From assembly GCA_030180135.1 (NCBI GenBank), contig CM058240.1:73341581-73405580 (forward strand): DNA of 64,000 nucleotides, in the 5' to 3' direction. Position 1 is the stretch's first letter; every line of letters begins with the position of its first letter. Below the pieces are notes generated by a model. It made no database searches. It worked only from the letters and a program-made list of their open reading frames with translations, and had not been told where the DNA came from. The position numbers and the translations under genes are program-made. Positions 45,027-56,138 of this stretch are shown here, piece after piece. The DNA comes from Orychophragmus violaceus (lineage: Eukaryota > Streptophyta > Magnoliopsida > Brassicales > Brassicaceae).

Positions 45027-46223
45027 TGATATGCTCGGAGTTTTAAATTCCCTAAGGTCAACTGCAACTGCACAGAACAGTTGTAGTATCTAGGGGTCGA
45101 ACCACAGAGACTCAAGAAATCCTACGATAGACTATAGAACGTCAAGTTAAGCTAGGAGAAACAATTAAGAAAGTAAGTAACTAAGCAGAAAGTAAATCAG
45201 TAGCAAGAACGGTTTGTAAGCAATCAACTAAAAGCGCTAAGTCTAGGGAGTTCTCAGGAAATCAGACAAGCAGAAAAATTAATCAGTCAGGATTAAATTA
45301 AGTTCGGTTCTAGAACTCAAACACAAATATAGAATTAACCAACTTTCGTTGCGAGAATTCTCTAAGTCTAATAGCAGAAATCCAAATTTCTTTGCAATTC
45401 CTAACAGGTTAAACTAGCCTTAAGTGCAGGTTCGATATGTTCACAATTCAAGTAAACAAAATTTCTTTGTGGATAATTCAATTGCTCAACCTAAATAGTT
45501 CAGATTCTAAATCACACTTTCGTGTCAATTTAATAACCTAGAGTCTATATTCTAAGTGATCAGGTTAGAAACTAGTATTAAGCTCAATTCAGGTTGAAGA
45601 ACAAATATGATATGAATCCTTAACTAAATAAACAAATCTAGCAAGTCATGAAATCCCTAACGAGAATCCCTAAACCTAACTATGAATCAACTCAGACATG
45701 ATTAACGAAGACATAATCAATGAATAAATAAATTGCATTAAAGAGAGTAAAGAAACAAAGGGGTTCGAAATCTTCTCCAAAAGCAGGAAGCAATACAGGT
45801 TCAGATCAGCCCCAAAAAGCTCTAAAAACTCTCAGCTCAAAGTATCAAAGCGTATCTAAAACTGTTTGTAAAAACCTAATTATATTAGCCTAATCACGTC
45901 TTGGGGCTTCCTTGTAAATACTGAAACTTCTGGGCAAAAGTGCAATTTCCTCATTCTTCATTAAACTCGCCGAGGAAAGCCCATCTTGCTCGTGTGTCGA
46001 TCAATGCACAAGTTGTGTCGATCGATACAATCCTCTATTTTGGACAGTGAACTCTATCTCTCGGGTTAAATCTCCAAAATACTCCAGAAAGCACCATAAT
46101 CACCAAATCTGCTCCAAACGTGCATATACCTAATAACACCTGTAAAAGACTCTAAAAAACACCAAAAGACTCTAAAACATACTTATATCATGGTCTAAAA
46201 CCGGTGAAAATCATGATTTATCA
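45027..46223 (-). repeat. GypB 5' LTR, 1197 bp
   Basis: TGATATGCTCGGAG to TCATGATTTATCA in + order; close to 36664-37861. The palindrome pair is at 45995/46016. Confidence 0.93.
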
Positions 46224-46228
46224 ATGGT

Positions 46229-46740
46229 TGAAAAAAAACAATGTCAAACTACTAAAGAAAAACACACAAAAATGTAGTCTAAAAATGTAATAGTTATAAA
46301 AACAAAAGTAATTTTTACTTAAGCTATATTAAATAGGAATAACAAGTACAAAAGGACCACATAAAAAATCTAAAATGTAATTTTTATATAAGGAAAAAAA
46401 TAAAAATAAATAAAAATATAATATTAAGAATTCTCTGACAAATGGGTGTAAAGACGAAAGGAATAATATTATATTTCTGAAGAAAAACACATAAAGAATA
46501 TAGTTTGAAAATGAAATAACTACAAAAATGCACCTCAGAAATACAAAAAAAAAAGATTTACTTAAGCTATATTAAAGAAAAATATCAAATAGGAATGAAC
46601 CAAAAAAATATAAAATATGTTAATTTTATACAAAAAAAATAAATAAGTTACAAATAAAATAGTTAAGAGATCGGTACAAATAGATGGGAAAATGAAAGTA
46701 AAATATTATATTACTAAAGATAAAGCACAAACAATATTTG
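46229..46740. repeat. AT-rich tandem array (right part)
   Basis: TACTTAAGCTATATTAAA recurs near 46317 and 46559, about 240 bp apart, as in 35880-36658. GypB split the array. 46741-46990 is AT-rich with nothing recognised. Confidence 0.55.
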
Positions 46741-46989
46741 TTAATTGGTTTGTTTTCGTCAAAAATCATTTATCTTGCAAGGACCATCAGCGATAATTAT
46801 CCGTTTTGAAATATACTAATACTTCAACCTAGCCTAGAATACAATATGGCTTTCAAAGCCCATTATAAAATATCGAAGAAAATAACTTTAAAACTTTTTT
46901 GAACTCTTTAAATTGCATTGAAAATGAAAGAGTGATCAACCCAAAAGGGGAACTTTACAAAAGCATGAAACTCGCAAATAACACTAAAA

Positions 46990-49260
46990 ATAGTAAAACA
47001 ATACCAGTACTGAAAGAGAATTAGAAAGGGTGACAAAGTTACCCATATGAGCCCCTCTCAACGGATCGAAGAGGGTAAGGGAGAACTGCTACATAGAGCT
47101 AGAAACGAGGCTAGTAACTCCTTATAGAAATGGAGCAGAGGAGGAAGATGGAGATTCAGCATTGAGGATCTAGTTCAGACATTGAGGACTAAGCCGATCA
47201 ATGTATGAATGTCGTCGAGAACCTAAGATTCTGCTTTCAGCAATAGCAAGATCAGGGCGGTTACCTAGGTCGGATGTATGGGATAAAATCCAAGTAGAGA
47301 AAGATTGCAACAGAGCATAGATGCGTGTAAGGCGATTCAGAAACAGGGGAAGACTATTGATGTTGAGAAGGGCATTTCTCAGCAAAGCCGAGCTAGCTTC
47401 GAAAGACATCACTTGTGAAACCCATTGTAGCCAAGGATTCAATTGCCCATGTCAGGCCTGAGATATCCGCATCCAAATTAGATGTACTTGAGAGAAGGAA
47501 TGTCGACCATGAAACAAAACCATCACAGTATAGTCCCGTACTAACCAAGATACACCTGCAACTTTTGAGTTACTATCCTAAACTGTCCCCACATTGCACT
47601 TGAGAGAGCCAACCACCGGACCAAGCCATTGACTCTGAGCTGATTGTGAGGAAACATTCACCGTTGACTGGTGTATGTTAACATTTTCCTTCAGACTATT
47701 GGCAATGATCCATTCACTAAGGTCATCTTTTGCTTTGGAGAGGATTGAGGCAGGGACATAAAGAGTGTTTTCAAAGATCAATGCATTCTTCTCCTTCCAT
47801 AAATGCCATAGGATCCAAGGGAATAGTAAAGTCGAAGTCGACGGACCAGTCTGTTTCTTGTACCATGATATCAAATAATGCATATTGAGGATAACATAGT
47901 TTGTAGAGAAACCACCTGAATGGAGCGGAATGTCCAATAACAACCAAGTATCTTGTGCAGTCTCACAGTTAAAGAGTATATGGCAAATGGTTTCAGGGGT
48001 AGAAGATGATCATGATGGGCAAGTTATATCTAAATCAATGCCTCGGCTTCTTAGCCTTTCTTTGACAGGCAGAGCTCATGTTATAGTCTTCCCCATGAAA
48101 TGCCTTATTTTTGGTGATGTCTTTGTTTTCCACAGGTCTCTCCATAGCTTTTGTTCAATAGGTGGGATTCGTTGAGAACTAAAGGTTTGCATATGGAGCC
48201 AATTTTCCAGGAATTTGTAACCACTTTTGGAAGAGTACTCACCATGTTTATCACCACTCCATATTAACTTATCTTCCTGGTTCAATCTTGGTTTCAAACT
48301 GAGAATGATCGCAGCGTCCCCAGCCGTGAAGGTTTGTTCTATCAATTGCACATTCCATAGCCCCGTTTGATCAACAGTCAGATCAGCCACGTTCTGTGAT
48401 AGATCAATCACTGCATTTTCATTGTAATGAGGAGTACGGGGGATTCCGTCCAAGATCCAATGGTCAGTCCATACTTTTGTATTTTCTCCATTTCCAATCT
48501 CCCATAACATACCTTTTTCAGCAACCCACGTCCATCAATAATGCTTCTCCAAGCATAAGAATATCTTGTACCAGTGCTACAATGTAGGAATGAGGAGTTC
48601 TTGAAATAACGATTCTTCAATACTCTCGCCAATAAGGATTCAAGTTGAGTCCAAATTCTCCAGGCATGTATTCCAAGCAAAGCTTGGTTAAAGTTGGATA
48701 TACCATGGAAATTGAGACCTTCTTGGTCTTTAGGCTTACAAAGCTTCTTCCAAGCCACCCATGGGATCTTTTTTCTTGAGTCCTTACTGCTCCACCAAAA
48801 TTCAATCATTGCACTGGTTAACTTCCCACAAACTCCTTTTGGAAGCTTAGAACACGACATAGCGAAGATCGGAAGCGCTAAACCCACATATTTTAGAAGT
48901 ATTTATTTGCCACAGTGAGAGAGAGAGGTTTGGCATACCATCCATTCATTCTACCATTTAGTTTCTCTCTTAGGAAACCAATAAGCTTTTCTTAGAGCCA
49001 CTAAAACATTCCGAGAGACCTAGAGATGTTCCTTCTCCCCCCTTCAGTCTCTATACCTAGTGTCTGTTTCACCTCATTTTTGTTATCTTCAGGGACTTTA
49101 GAGCCAAAAATAATGGAGGATTTGAGCTTATTAATTTCTTGACCAGAGGCATCACCATATAACTTCAAGCATTTACAGATTTCAATAGCCTCAGAGACCG
49201 ACGCCTTACACATTAATAGGTTATCGTCTGCCAACATCAAGTGGTGGACTGAGGGGCCCA
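46990..49260 (-). pseudogene. LINE (non-LTR) reverse transcriptase remnant, C-terminal part
   Basis: Read on minus: RT palm with HHLMLADDNLLMCKASVSEA (the A-D-D active site), 49261-49001, cut at its 5' side by the Cop2 LTR; RT thumb and end (GLALPIFAMSCSKLPKG, FWWSSKDSRKKIPWVAW), 48887-48408; zf-RVT region (WTDHWILDGIPRTPHYNE, KTSPKIRHFMGK), 48510-48076; linker with WILWHLWKEKNALIFEN, 47943-47578; and RNase H remnants to about 47170. This is the order of plant L1-type ORF2. Frames break at least four times. The rest of the LINE should lie beyond the right end of Cop2, outside the window. No poly-A end was clear. Confidence 0.82.
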
Positions 49261-49901
49261 TGAAGGATTGTTTAGTATATCCTGATTCAATTTCTCATTG
49301 ATTGATCCTACTAAACATGCTTGGATCTAGGTTCTCTTGCTGAATCATAAAAGATCTCACCTAATACCTTGTTATGCAGCGGAATGGAGAGGTATGGGTC
49401 AGAGATCAGCAGAACCGCCAAGAGACAGCTCCTCCAAAGGTTCACACACGCACACTTCAGGAAATTGGCTGCTAGACCAAGGAGGTGGGAGGCGCAGAAA
49501 GAGAGAGAGAGAGAGAGGCGCAGAAGAGCTTAGGGAAAAAGGTGGCTAGGTTAAGTTTTAATTATAAAACTTATGCCTAGTTCCTTTTGGGCTTTTGGGC
49601 CCAATTCTCAGTTTGATTAAATCCCTTGGATTTAATCAGGCCTTTCTATCTCTCCAAGCACAGTAAATGCCTAGCACTTTTACCGTACATCTGCTGAACC
49701 GTTCCTTCATAGTTTCCTGTTAGCTTAGGCGTGTGACCCATATGGGATCATATAATAAAGGCAATAAGTCCAAGACTTATAGATCATGAGCGGACTCTAG
49801 CAAGCCATCATGACCCCCAGTATTATATGAATTATGTCTGATCATTGACATACTCTTACTTTCTAGAGACAGTACAGAGATTACTGGACATAATTCCAAC
49901 A
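49261..49901 (-). repeat. Cop2 3' LTR, 641 bp
   Basis: In + order TGAAGGATTG to AATTCCAACA, followed by ATCTCCCACTTG, the complement of the polypurine tract. Confidence 0.95.
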
Positions 49902-50757
49902 ATCTCCCACTTGTACTGGAATCTCTGTATTCATATTCCTTTTGTCTCAATATCTCGATTAATCATAAGGCAAGATGAGTGTCATCCTTATAAAGCCTAA
50001 TCATGTTCATCGGACTCTGATTTGATACTGACAATCCAAACGACTCGGGACAGTCCGTTTGAGCATGGCCATGCATTTTCCAGTATTCAAATCTCCGATT
50101 GGCCTAGAGATATTCACTCCATTTATATTGGAGGGACAAATCCCGTCTTGTTCCATCACTGTAAACTACTCATTTCATAATACACCCAAACAAGGTCCTT
50201 ATAACTATCGCTTAACGACAGCGTTAGACAATGATCAAAGCGCATCAGTTCATGTGCAGTCACATGCATGCGAACTCAGGTCTAAGGACTATACTCTATA
50301 GTCGTAGTAAGAATCTCTTATGACACAGATATAAATATCCTGAAGAGTTCTTATAAGCGGGTCTTGTCCGGTCGTATGTACCCCAACATACACCTATGTA
50401 CTGACTTTGATGCCGTGCATCTATGACATCCTGAGACTTTGTCATAAGTCACATACCAATCTAGTCTCACGCGGTTGTTGGTGTTCCAATTTCAACAACC
50501 TTCGACTAGGGACTGGATGATATAAGCCATCTATCAAATATAGGGTCTCATGATCAAGCTAAATGACTTTGATGACTCAAGATCAAGTCACTTACTTCGA
50601 TGACCTATAAAATGGTTTATATCACTTTGGAACGATTATTTCATCACAGTTAAAATAATCATAAAATAATTTTATTAAACATCTTAAAATGTTTTACAAG
50701 AACATATCAATAACTAAATAAAGCCCTTTACTAACTCCCACTGAAATTAAGACTACA
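49902..50757 (-). other. Cop2 3' noncoding region
   Basis: About 855 bp with no gene, strongly similar to 60117-60971 of Cop3, including the ACTATAGAGTATAGT hairpin and the GTTGTTGGTGTTCCAA inverted echo. It has no large inverted repeat, unlike Cop1. Confidence 0.8.
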
Positions 50758-53271
50758 TCTTAATTTCACTTATCCTACAGCAACAGTCCGCGACTCGTGC
50801 TTAGGCCTAAGGAGTGGCTTCGTTAATAGATTAGCAACGTTCTCATTCGTTGAAACTTGCTGATCTACTTAACATCTCTGTCATTTATCTCACGGAATAG
50901 GTTATACCTACCCTCAAGGTGTTTGGACCTCTGATGTGCAGCTAGTCTCATATATGCTGGGAATCACATCAAGTTCAGTGATGAACTCTTCTTTCCAAAC
51001 AACCTCTTTCGCCGCTTCTCAAGCTGCGAAATGTTCAGCTTAAGTCATGGAGTCAGCAACAGTGCCTTGCACCGCCAGATAGACACAAGATATAACCGGA
51101 CTGTGACCGGAAATTATCTTTGTCCTTTGGAAACTTGCCTTTCAGACTCTACCGACTCGTAGCACCTCACTTTCTCCGTAAATCAAGAACTTATCCTAAG
51201 TATTTTCCAAATACTTGAGAATATTCATTACGTCTATCCAGTGATTCTTTGCTGGATTTGACTGGTCTTTACTTGTCTTGCTTAACATTAAAGCAATATC
51301 AAAACAAGTACGTGTCATGGCATACATGATAGATCCAATTGCCGACGCATATGGAATCTCATCCATGCATTCAAGCTCAGCAGTTATCGTGGGACACTGT
51401 TTCTTGCTTAACGTAATGCCATGTGACATTGGCATAAAACCCTTCTTGGATTGCTGAAAACGTGTAGGACTTTGTCAATTTAAGAATCCTGACATTGTCC
51501 TACCAGCTCTTTTGGATCTCTATCTTTAGATCCAAAGTCCAAGAATATACGTGGCTTTACCCATGTCAATCATTAAAAACAACTCCCAAGCCAGTCCTTT
51601 ACCGACTGCAGCTTTGGAACGTTATTTCCGAGAATCAGTGTGTCATCGACATACACTATGAGAAATGTAATATCGCTCCCACTTATCTATTAGCAAACGC
51701 ACAGTTCCATTTCGTTCCTGTTCAAGTCAAAACCTTGACTACTTCAACAGAACGAAGATTCCAACTCCGATATGTTTGCTTCTATCCATGAATGGATCGA
51801 TGAAGCTAACTTACACACAGTGTAATTTTTCGGAGTCCGGGCTCACTTTCGCTTCTGCGAATTTCGCAGGTTCGTCACTTTCAATGATCATCAGATCATG
51901 GCAATTAATCACGAGAAATCACTCTCGGATTAGTGACGGATTCAAATCTGCGAAATTCAGGCTCTACAGGTGTAGATTCTACAGAAATCTGTAAATCCAT
52001 CCGCTGCTCTCCCTCAACAGGTTGAGCAGCCTCCTGCATTTCTCGAATTTCTTCGAGTTATACTTTTACTCCCACTGTTCTTCTTGGAAAGCAACTTTCC
52101 TTTTAGAAAACAGAATTCCGAACAACCTAACTTCGTTTTCGGAATGGACGTAAAAAGGTAACAAGCCTTGGTTTCCCTAGGACAACCAGCAAAGTAGCAC
52201 AACTACAAATACTCAGTAAAGACGAATTTGGATCATTTCCAATCCACATTTAAGTGGTGTCTTTCAACTGATATTGGTAGAACTATTTCAGCGTAAACTT
52301 AGATATTTCTAGAGCGTTATTCTTAAAAAATATCATGGAAGATTCGTGTGACTCATCTTTAATCATTTCTGATAAGATCTGATTCTTTCTCACAGAAATA
52401 CCTCCAGGTTTTCAGGAGAAATGAGCTGTGAAACGACTTCACACTCAATCAGATGATCACACCATCATTGACTTAAGTATTCTCACTCGTGATCTAATCC
52501 AGAATCTCAATACTTCAGTCACTCAGATTCTATACCTCATTCTGGAATTCTTTCGACCATTTCAAAGAATTCTGACTCGTGTCTCATCAAATGAACACAG
52601 TCCTACTCACTGAAATAATCAGTGGAGACAATGAAGTACAGGAAATTTTCTCTGGCATTACTGCTCATTGGGCCACATACATAAGTATGTTCAAGGTCCA
52701 ATAAGCCTTTGGGCCTTTCTCTAGCTCGGCTAAGATAGGCCCTTTGCCTTTTGGTCCAGTAAGCAGAATTCAAGTCTCATGAGATATCGTATCAAATGAG
52801 CCCAACAGTCCATAACTATGGGTTTTTCTGAATCCGACTTACTCTATGTGACCAAGACTTTTATGCCAAGAAAAATCAGGTTTAATTCATCAGATTTAAA
52901 CCAATTCGGTATTTATGTTACATTTAGGCACTCTTTGGTTTAAGATATAAAACCCATTCCTTGAATATGGTGCTACAATTAATATTTCATTAAGATCAAA
53001 AGAACAAAAACTTGTCTTTTATCAAAATGAAAAACATTCAAATTCTTACAAGAAAATGAAAAACAACACTGCTTAAAGCAGGTACATTGTAGCAATTACT
53101 TAATACAAAACCAAGCCTCGAAGGCATCTACAAGTGAAAATCCTACGGCTGAGGCAGCGTCCATAGCTCCTTCCAGACATGTAGATCCACTTGTCCTTCC
53201 TTCAACATTCTACTGTTGCTTAGGCTCTGCATATTATCACAAATATCAGTGCCACAACCAGTATCCAATAC
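50758..53271 (-). pseudogene. pol: Cop2 degenerate pol
   Basis: The minus-strand remnant of protease, integrase, RT and RNase H is collinear with Cop1 1147-3660. The largest open piece is 51435-51196 (79 residues, IPYASAIGSIMYAM). It shares with Cop1 the stop after gag, the altered protease stretch (about 53150-53170) and the CFD.ALMLSKTSKDQ variant. No catalytic set is intact. It looks like a fixed relic carried along by the lineage. Confidence 0.87.
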
Positions 53272-53826
53272 CTATAAGGTAGAACTTGAAGTAATAACAT
53301 GAATACCTGAGGAAGTAGTCTCATACATCAACTTCAACTCCTCATCATCTTCCATGAATTTAATGCAATCTCTCTTCCAATGCCCTGTCTCTTTACAGTA
53401 GCAGCACTTACCAACGTAAGAGGTATCTGACTTGGGCTCAGAAGACACACGCTTGCCATGATTCAAAATCTGGACAACTTTGTCTTCACCCTTGTCAGTA
53501 CTAGGTTTAATAAACCTACCCTTCTCTATTATGAGATTATACTGGGTACTCTTCACGTTTGGCTCAACTGTCTTGAGCATATCATGCAGTTCAGTCAGCG
53601 TCTTCGTTAAGCCTTTCTTGATATAGTTCCTTCTGAACTTATCATAGCTTGACGGCAGTGACTGCAGAATGATCTCAGTTGCTAATTCTTGGCTAACTGG
53701 ATAATCCAGTTTCCTCAGGTTATCAATGTAACCCATCATTTTACTGACATGAGGACTCACTGGACGATCATTTGGTAGCTTGCAGCTAGTGAGAGACTTA
53801 ACCAACTGGTATCTCTCCACTCTTAC

Positions 53827-54453
53827 TGTTGGAATTGTGTCCAGCAATCTCTGTACTGTCTCTATAAAGTAAGAGTATGTCAGTGATCAGACATAAGTCA
53901 TACAATACTGGGGGTCATGATGGCTTGCTAGAGTCCGCTCATGATCTATAAGTCTCGGACTTATTGCTTTTATTGTATGATCCCATATGGGTCACACGCT
54001 TAAGCTAGCAGGAAATAAAGTAGGAACGGCTTAACAGAAGTACGACAAAAGTGCTAGGCATTTGTCGTACTAAGAGAGAAAGATTAATGGGTCTGATTAA
54101 ATGGGATTTAATCAGATTGGGCCCAAAAGCCCAAAAGGGAAAGAGAAGGCTTTTAATGACTAAAAGCCAACTCTCTTCCTCCCAACCCTAATCCCAGCCG
54201 CGAAAACTCTCTCTCTCTGGCGCCTCCCTTAGCTTGGTCTAGCAGCCAGTTTCCTGTGATTGCGTGTGTGAGCCTTTGGAGGATTCATCCCTTGGTGTAT
54301 CTCCCTGATCTCTGACCTGTTCATCAATTCCGCTGCAACAAACAGGTAAAAGGTGAGATCATAATGTTTCTAAATAAGAACACCTAGATCTGATGCATGT
54401 TTAGGTTGATATCAATATGAGAATTGAATCAGGATCAACCGAACAATCCAACA
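53827..54453 (+). repeat. Cop3 5' LTR, 627 bp
   Basis: TGTTGGAATTGTGTCC to AATCCAACA. A splice-donor-like AACAG|GTAAAAG is at 54345/54346. No strong TATA box was picked by eye. Confidence 0.96.
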
Positions 54454-56138
54454 GTGGTATCAGAGCCATTGGTTCTTAGGTTTCTTGTTTTAGATTCATG
54501 TTTAGGTTGTTTAATCTGTTTAGAATTGTTTTTGAATCTATTACTGATAAGATAAAACAGTTAAGAATCAGAATTGAACTCTAAACACATTAATTGGATC
54601 ACAAAACCGAGCTATATGACTCGTTTGTTTTGCGATCGTCCGAGAGAATGGCCGGCTGGGTCGGGATCGTTGAACCGGTCGGACGGACGGGATCGAGGGT
54701 CGGGCAGTCGGGATGGTCGGATCGATCGGATCGTTCGATCGATCGCGATCGATCATCGCGACGCGTCCGATCGCTCGTCCCGATCACTCGTCCGATCGCT
54801 CGTCCCGTCCAGCTCGCGTGCGGAGCGTCCCGATCGCTCGGCGATCGTGGAGCGTCCGTCCGAGCAACCCGTCCGCGTCCCGTGTACCGTCCTTGTCCCG
54901 TCCCGTCCGCGCCGTCTTGATCTCGGATCATCACATGCGGCTGGTCGAGAGTGAAGGAAACTAGGTCACGACCAACTTGGTTCGGTTCGTGACCAATTCG
55001 GTTCGGTTCGGTTTAAGTTTTTAATTAAAATCATCATTCTGGTTTAATAAACAGATTTTAATAATTTTATTAAATCTGGTTAAACCGGAATAAGAAATCC
55101 AATGTCGAAAGAAATATTGGATTTAGTGCCTAAACCAGGAATTTCTAATTTGATTTGGTTGGACCAAATAAATTGAGAAATTCCGGTTTAGTAAATAACC
55201 GGTTGACAATTGTGGTCATCGTAGTAATTGAAACTTGGTTAGACCAGTTTTAATGAACCAGACCGGTTATGTCAATTAATTGGACAATTGGGTCATGTCT
55301 TGGACATGGACCAATTCTTGGGCCTCGGGCCAAGAAGTTAAAACAATTGGGCCAGTTAATTGAGTCTTTCTTCAGATTAATTTAAAATCTATTTTATAAA
55401 ATTATAAAGTCGTTTTTAAATTAAAGTTTCCGAAATTTTATAATTAGAAAGTTTCTTAAAAAAAAGAAGTTTCTGAATTTGCGGGTTTTGGATTTAAAGA
55501 AGTTTCTAAAGTTAGAAAGTTTCCGGTTTTAGAAAGTTTCCAATTTTAGAAAGTTTCCAAAAATAGTAGGTTTCCATAAATAGAAAGTTTCCCGAAATAG
55601 TAATCTTCTATTTTGGGAATGATTTTAATAAACCTACGAACCTCAAATAATATCAAGCGTTGGATGTCTTGTCCAGGCTATGTCAGCTGTCAAAGCCCAT
55701 TCAATTGCATTCATGGCCTTACAGTGTGAGGATGTCTGCTTTTGCGTGGGTAAGACGGTTTGTGATTCATAAATGTCATTGGGAGTCCCAGACATTAATG
55801 ATTACATGACTGTATAGTCCGGTTTTCTTGACTAGGCCATCGGGAGTCCCGGGCCTTGAGACATCAGAGTGGATTGGGCCTCGGGCCCAGATTCACAACC
55901 AAGAGTTATATCACGGATATAATTAGCCGATATAGGGCTTACCGATATAAGCTAAGGTTGGGTGATGGCCAGTGGCCCACTTTAATCTTAGTTATATGTG
56001 GATCTTGGAATCATTATATTCTATTGAGGGTAACTTAGGTTATTGAATATAATGCGTGATTAATCATATTATAATTTAATACGAGATTAATCATTTTGAA
56101 CATATAACTAATAACCTTTTTATTTATATATTTCAGAT
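54454..56138 (+). other. Cop3 leader: primer site, CpG-rich island, GAAAGTTTCC repeats, splice acceptor
   Basis: The primer-binding site TGGTATCAGAGCC (54455-54467) matches the 3' end of initiator tRNA-Met. 54640-54960 is a CpG- and CGATCG-rich island. 55440-55610 has about eight diverged TAGAAAGTTTCC units, with spacing near 18-24 bp. TTTATATATTTCAG at 56123-56136 ends two bases before the gag-pol ATG and looks like a 3' splice site. With the donor at 54346, an intron of about 1.79 kb would take out primer site and island. The other open frames inside the island are chance frames. Confidence 0.75.

Larger units (their letters stand above)
36664..46223 (-). mobile_element. GypB: Ty3/Gypsy element with gag-pol, no ORF1, 9560 bp
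   Basis: LTRs at 36664-37861 and 45027-46223 are bounded by TGA...TCA, with 5-bp target duplications ATGGT (36659-36663, 46224-46228). Read on minus: LTR, tRNA-Asp primer site, gag, protease, RT, RNase H, integrase, post-pol hairpin, noncoding region, polypurine tract, LTR. The LTRs differ at roughly 25 places by eye (about 2%), so the insertion is not new. At least seven frame lesions kill it. Gag and noncoding ends are close to GypA, so the two belong to one group. Confidence 0.93.

Noticed and set aside
12909..46027. Palindromes explained simply as phased 21-nt small-RNA sites
   Set aside because: Spacing varies from 20 to 22 and there are usually only two motifs per site, so phasing alone does not explain them; not excluded, but not preferred.
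54574..54964. Arg/Ser/Asp-rich frames of up to 126 residues in the CpG-rich leader island
   Set aside because: Low-complexity CGATCG repeats keep all frames open on both strands; position in the leader and lack of conservation with Cop2 argue against protein.
55440..55610. Heat-shock elements in the Copia leader, as in ONSEN
   Set aside because: The units read GAA-agt-TTC with three bases between half-sites; the heat-shock factor motif needs two, and the array is downstream of the LTR.
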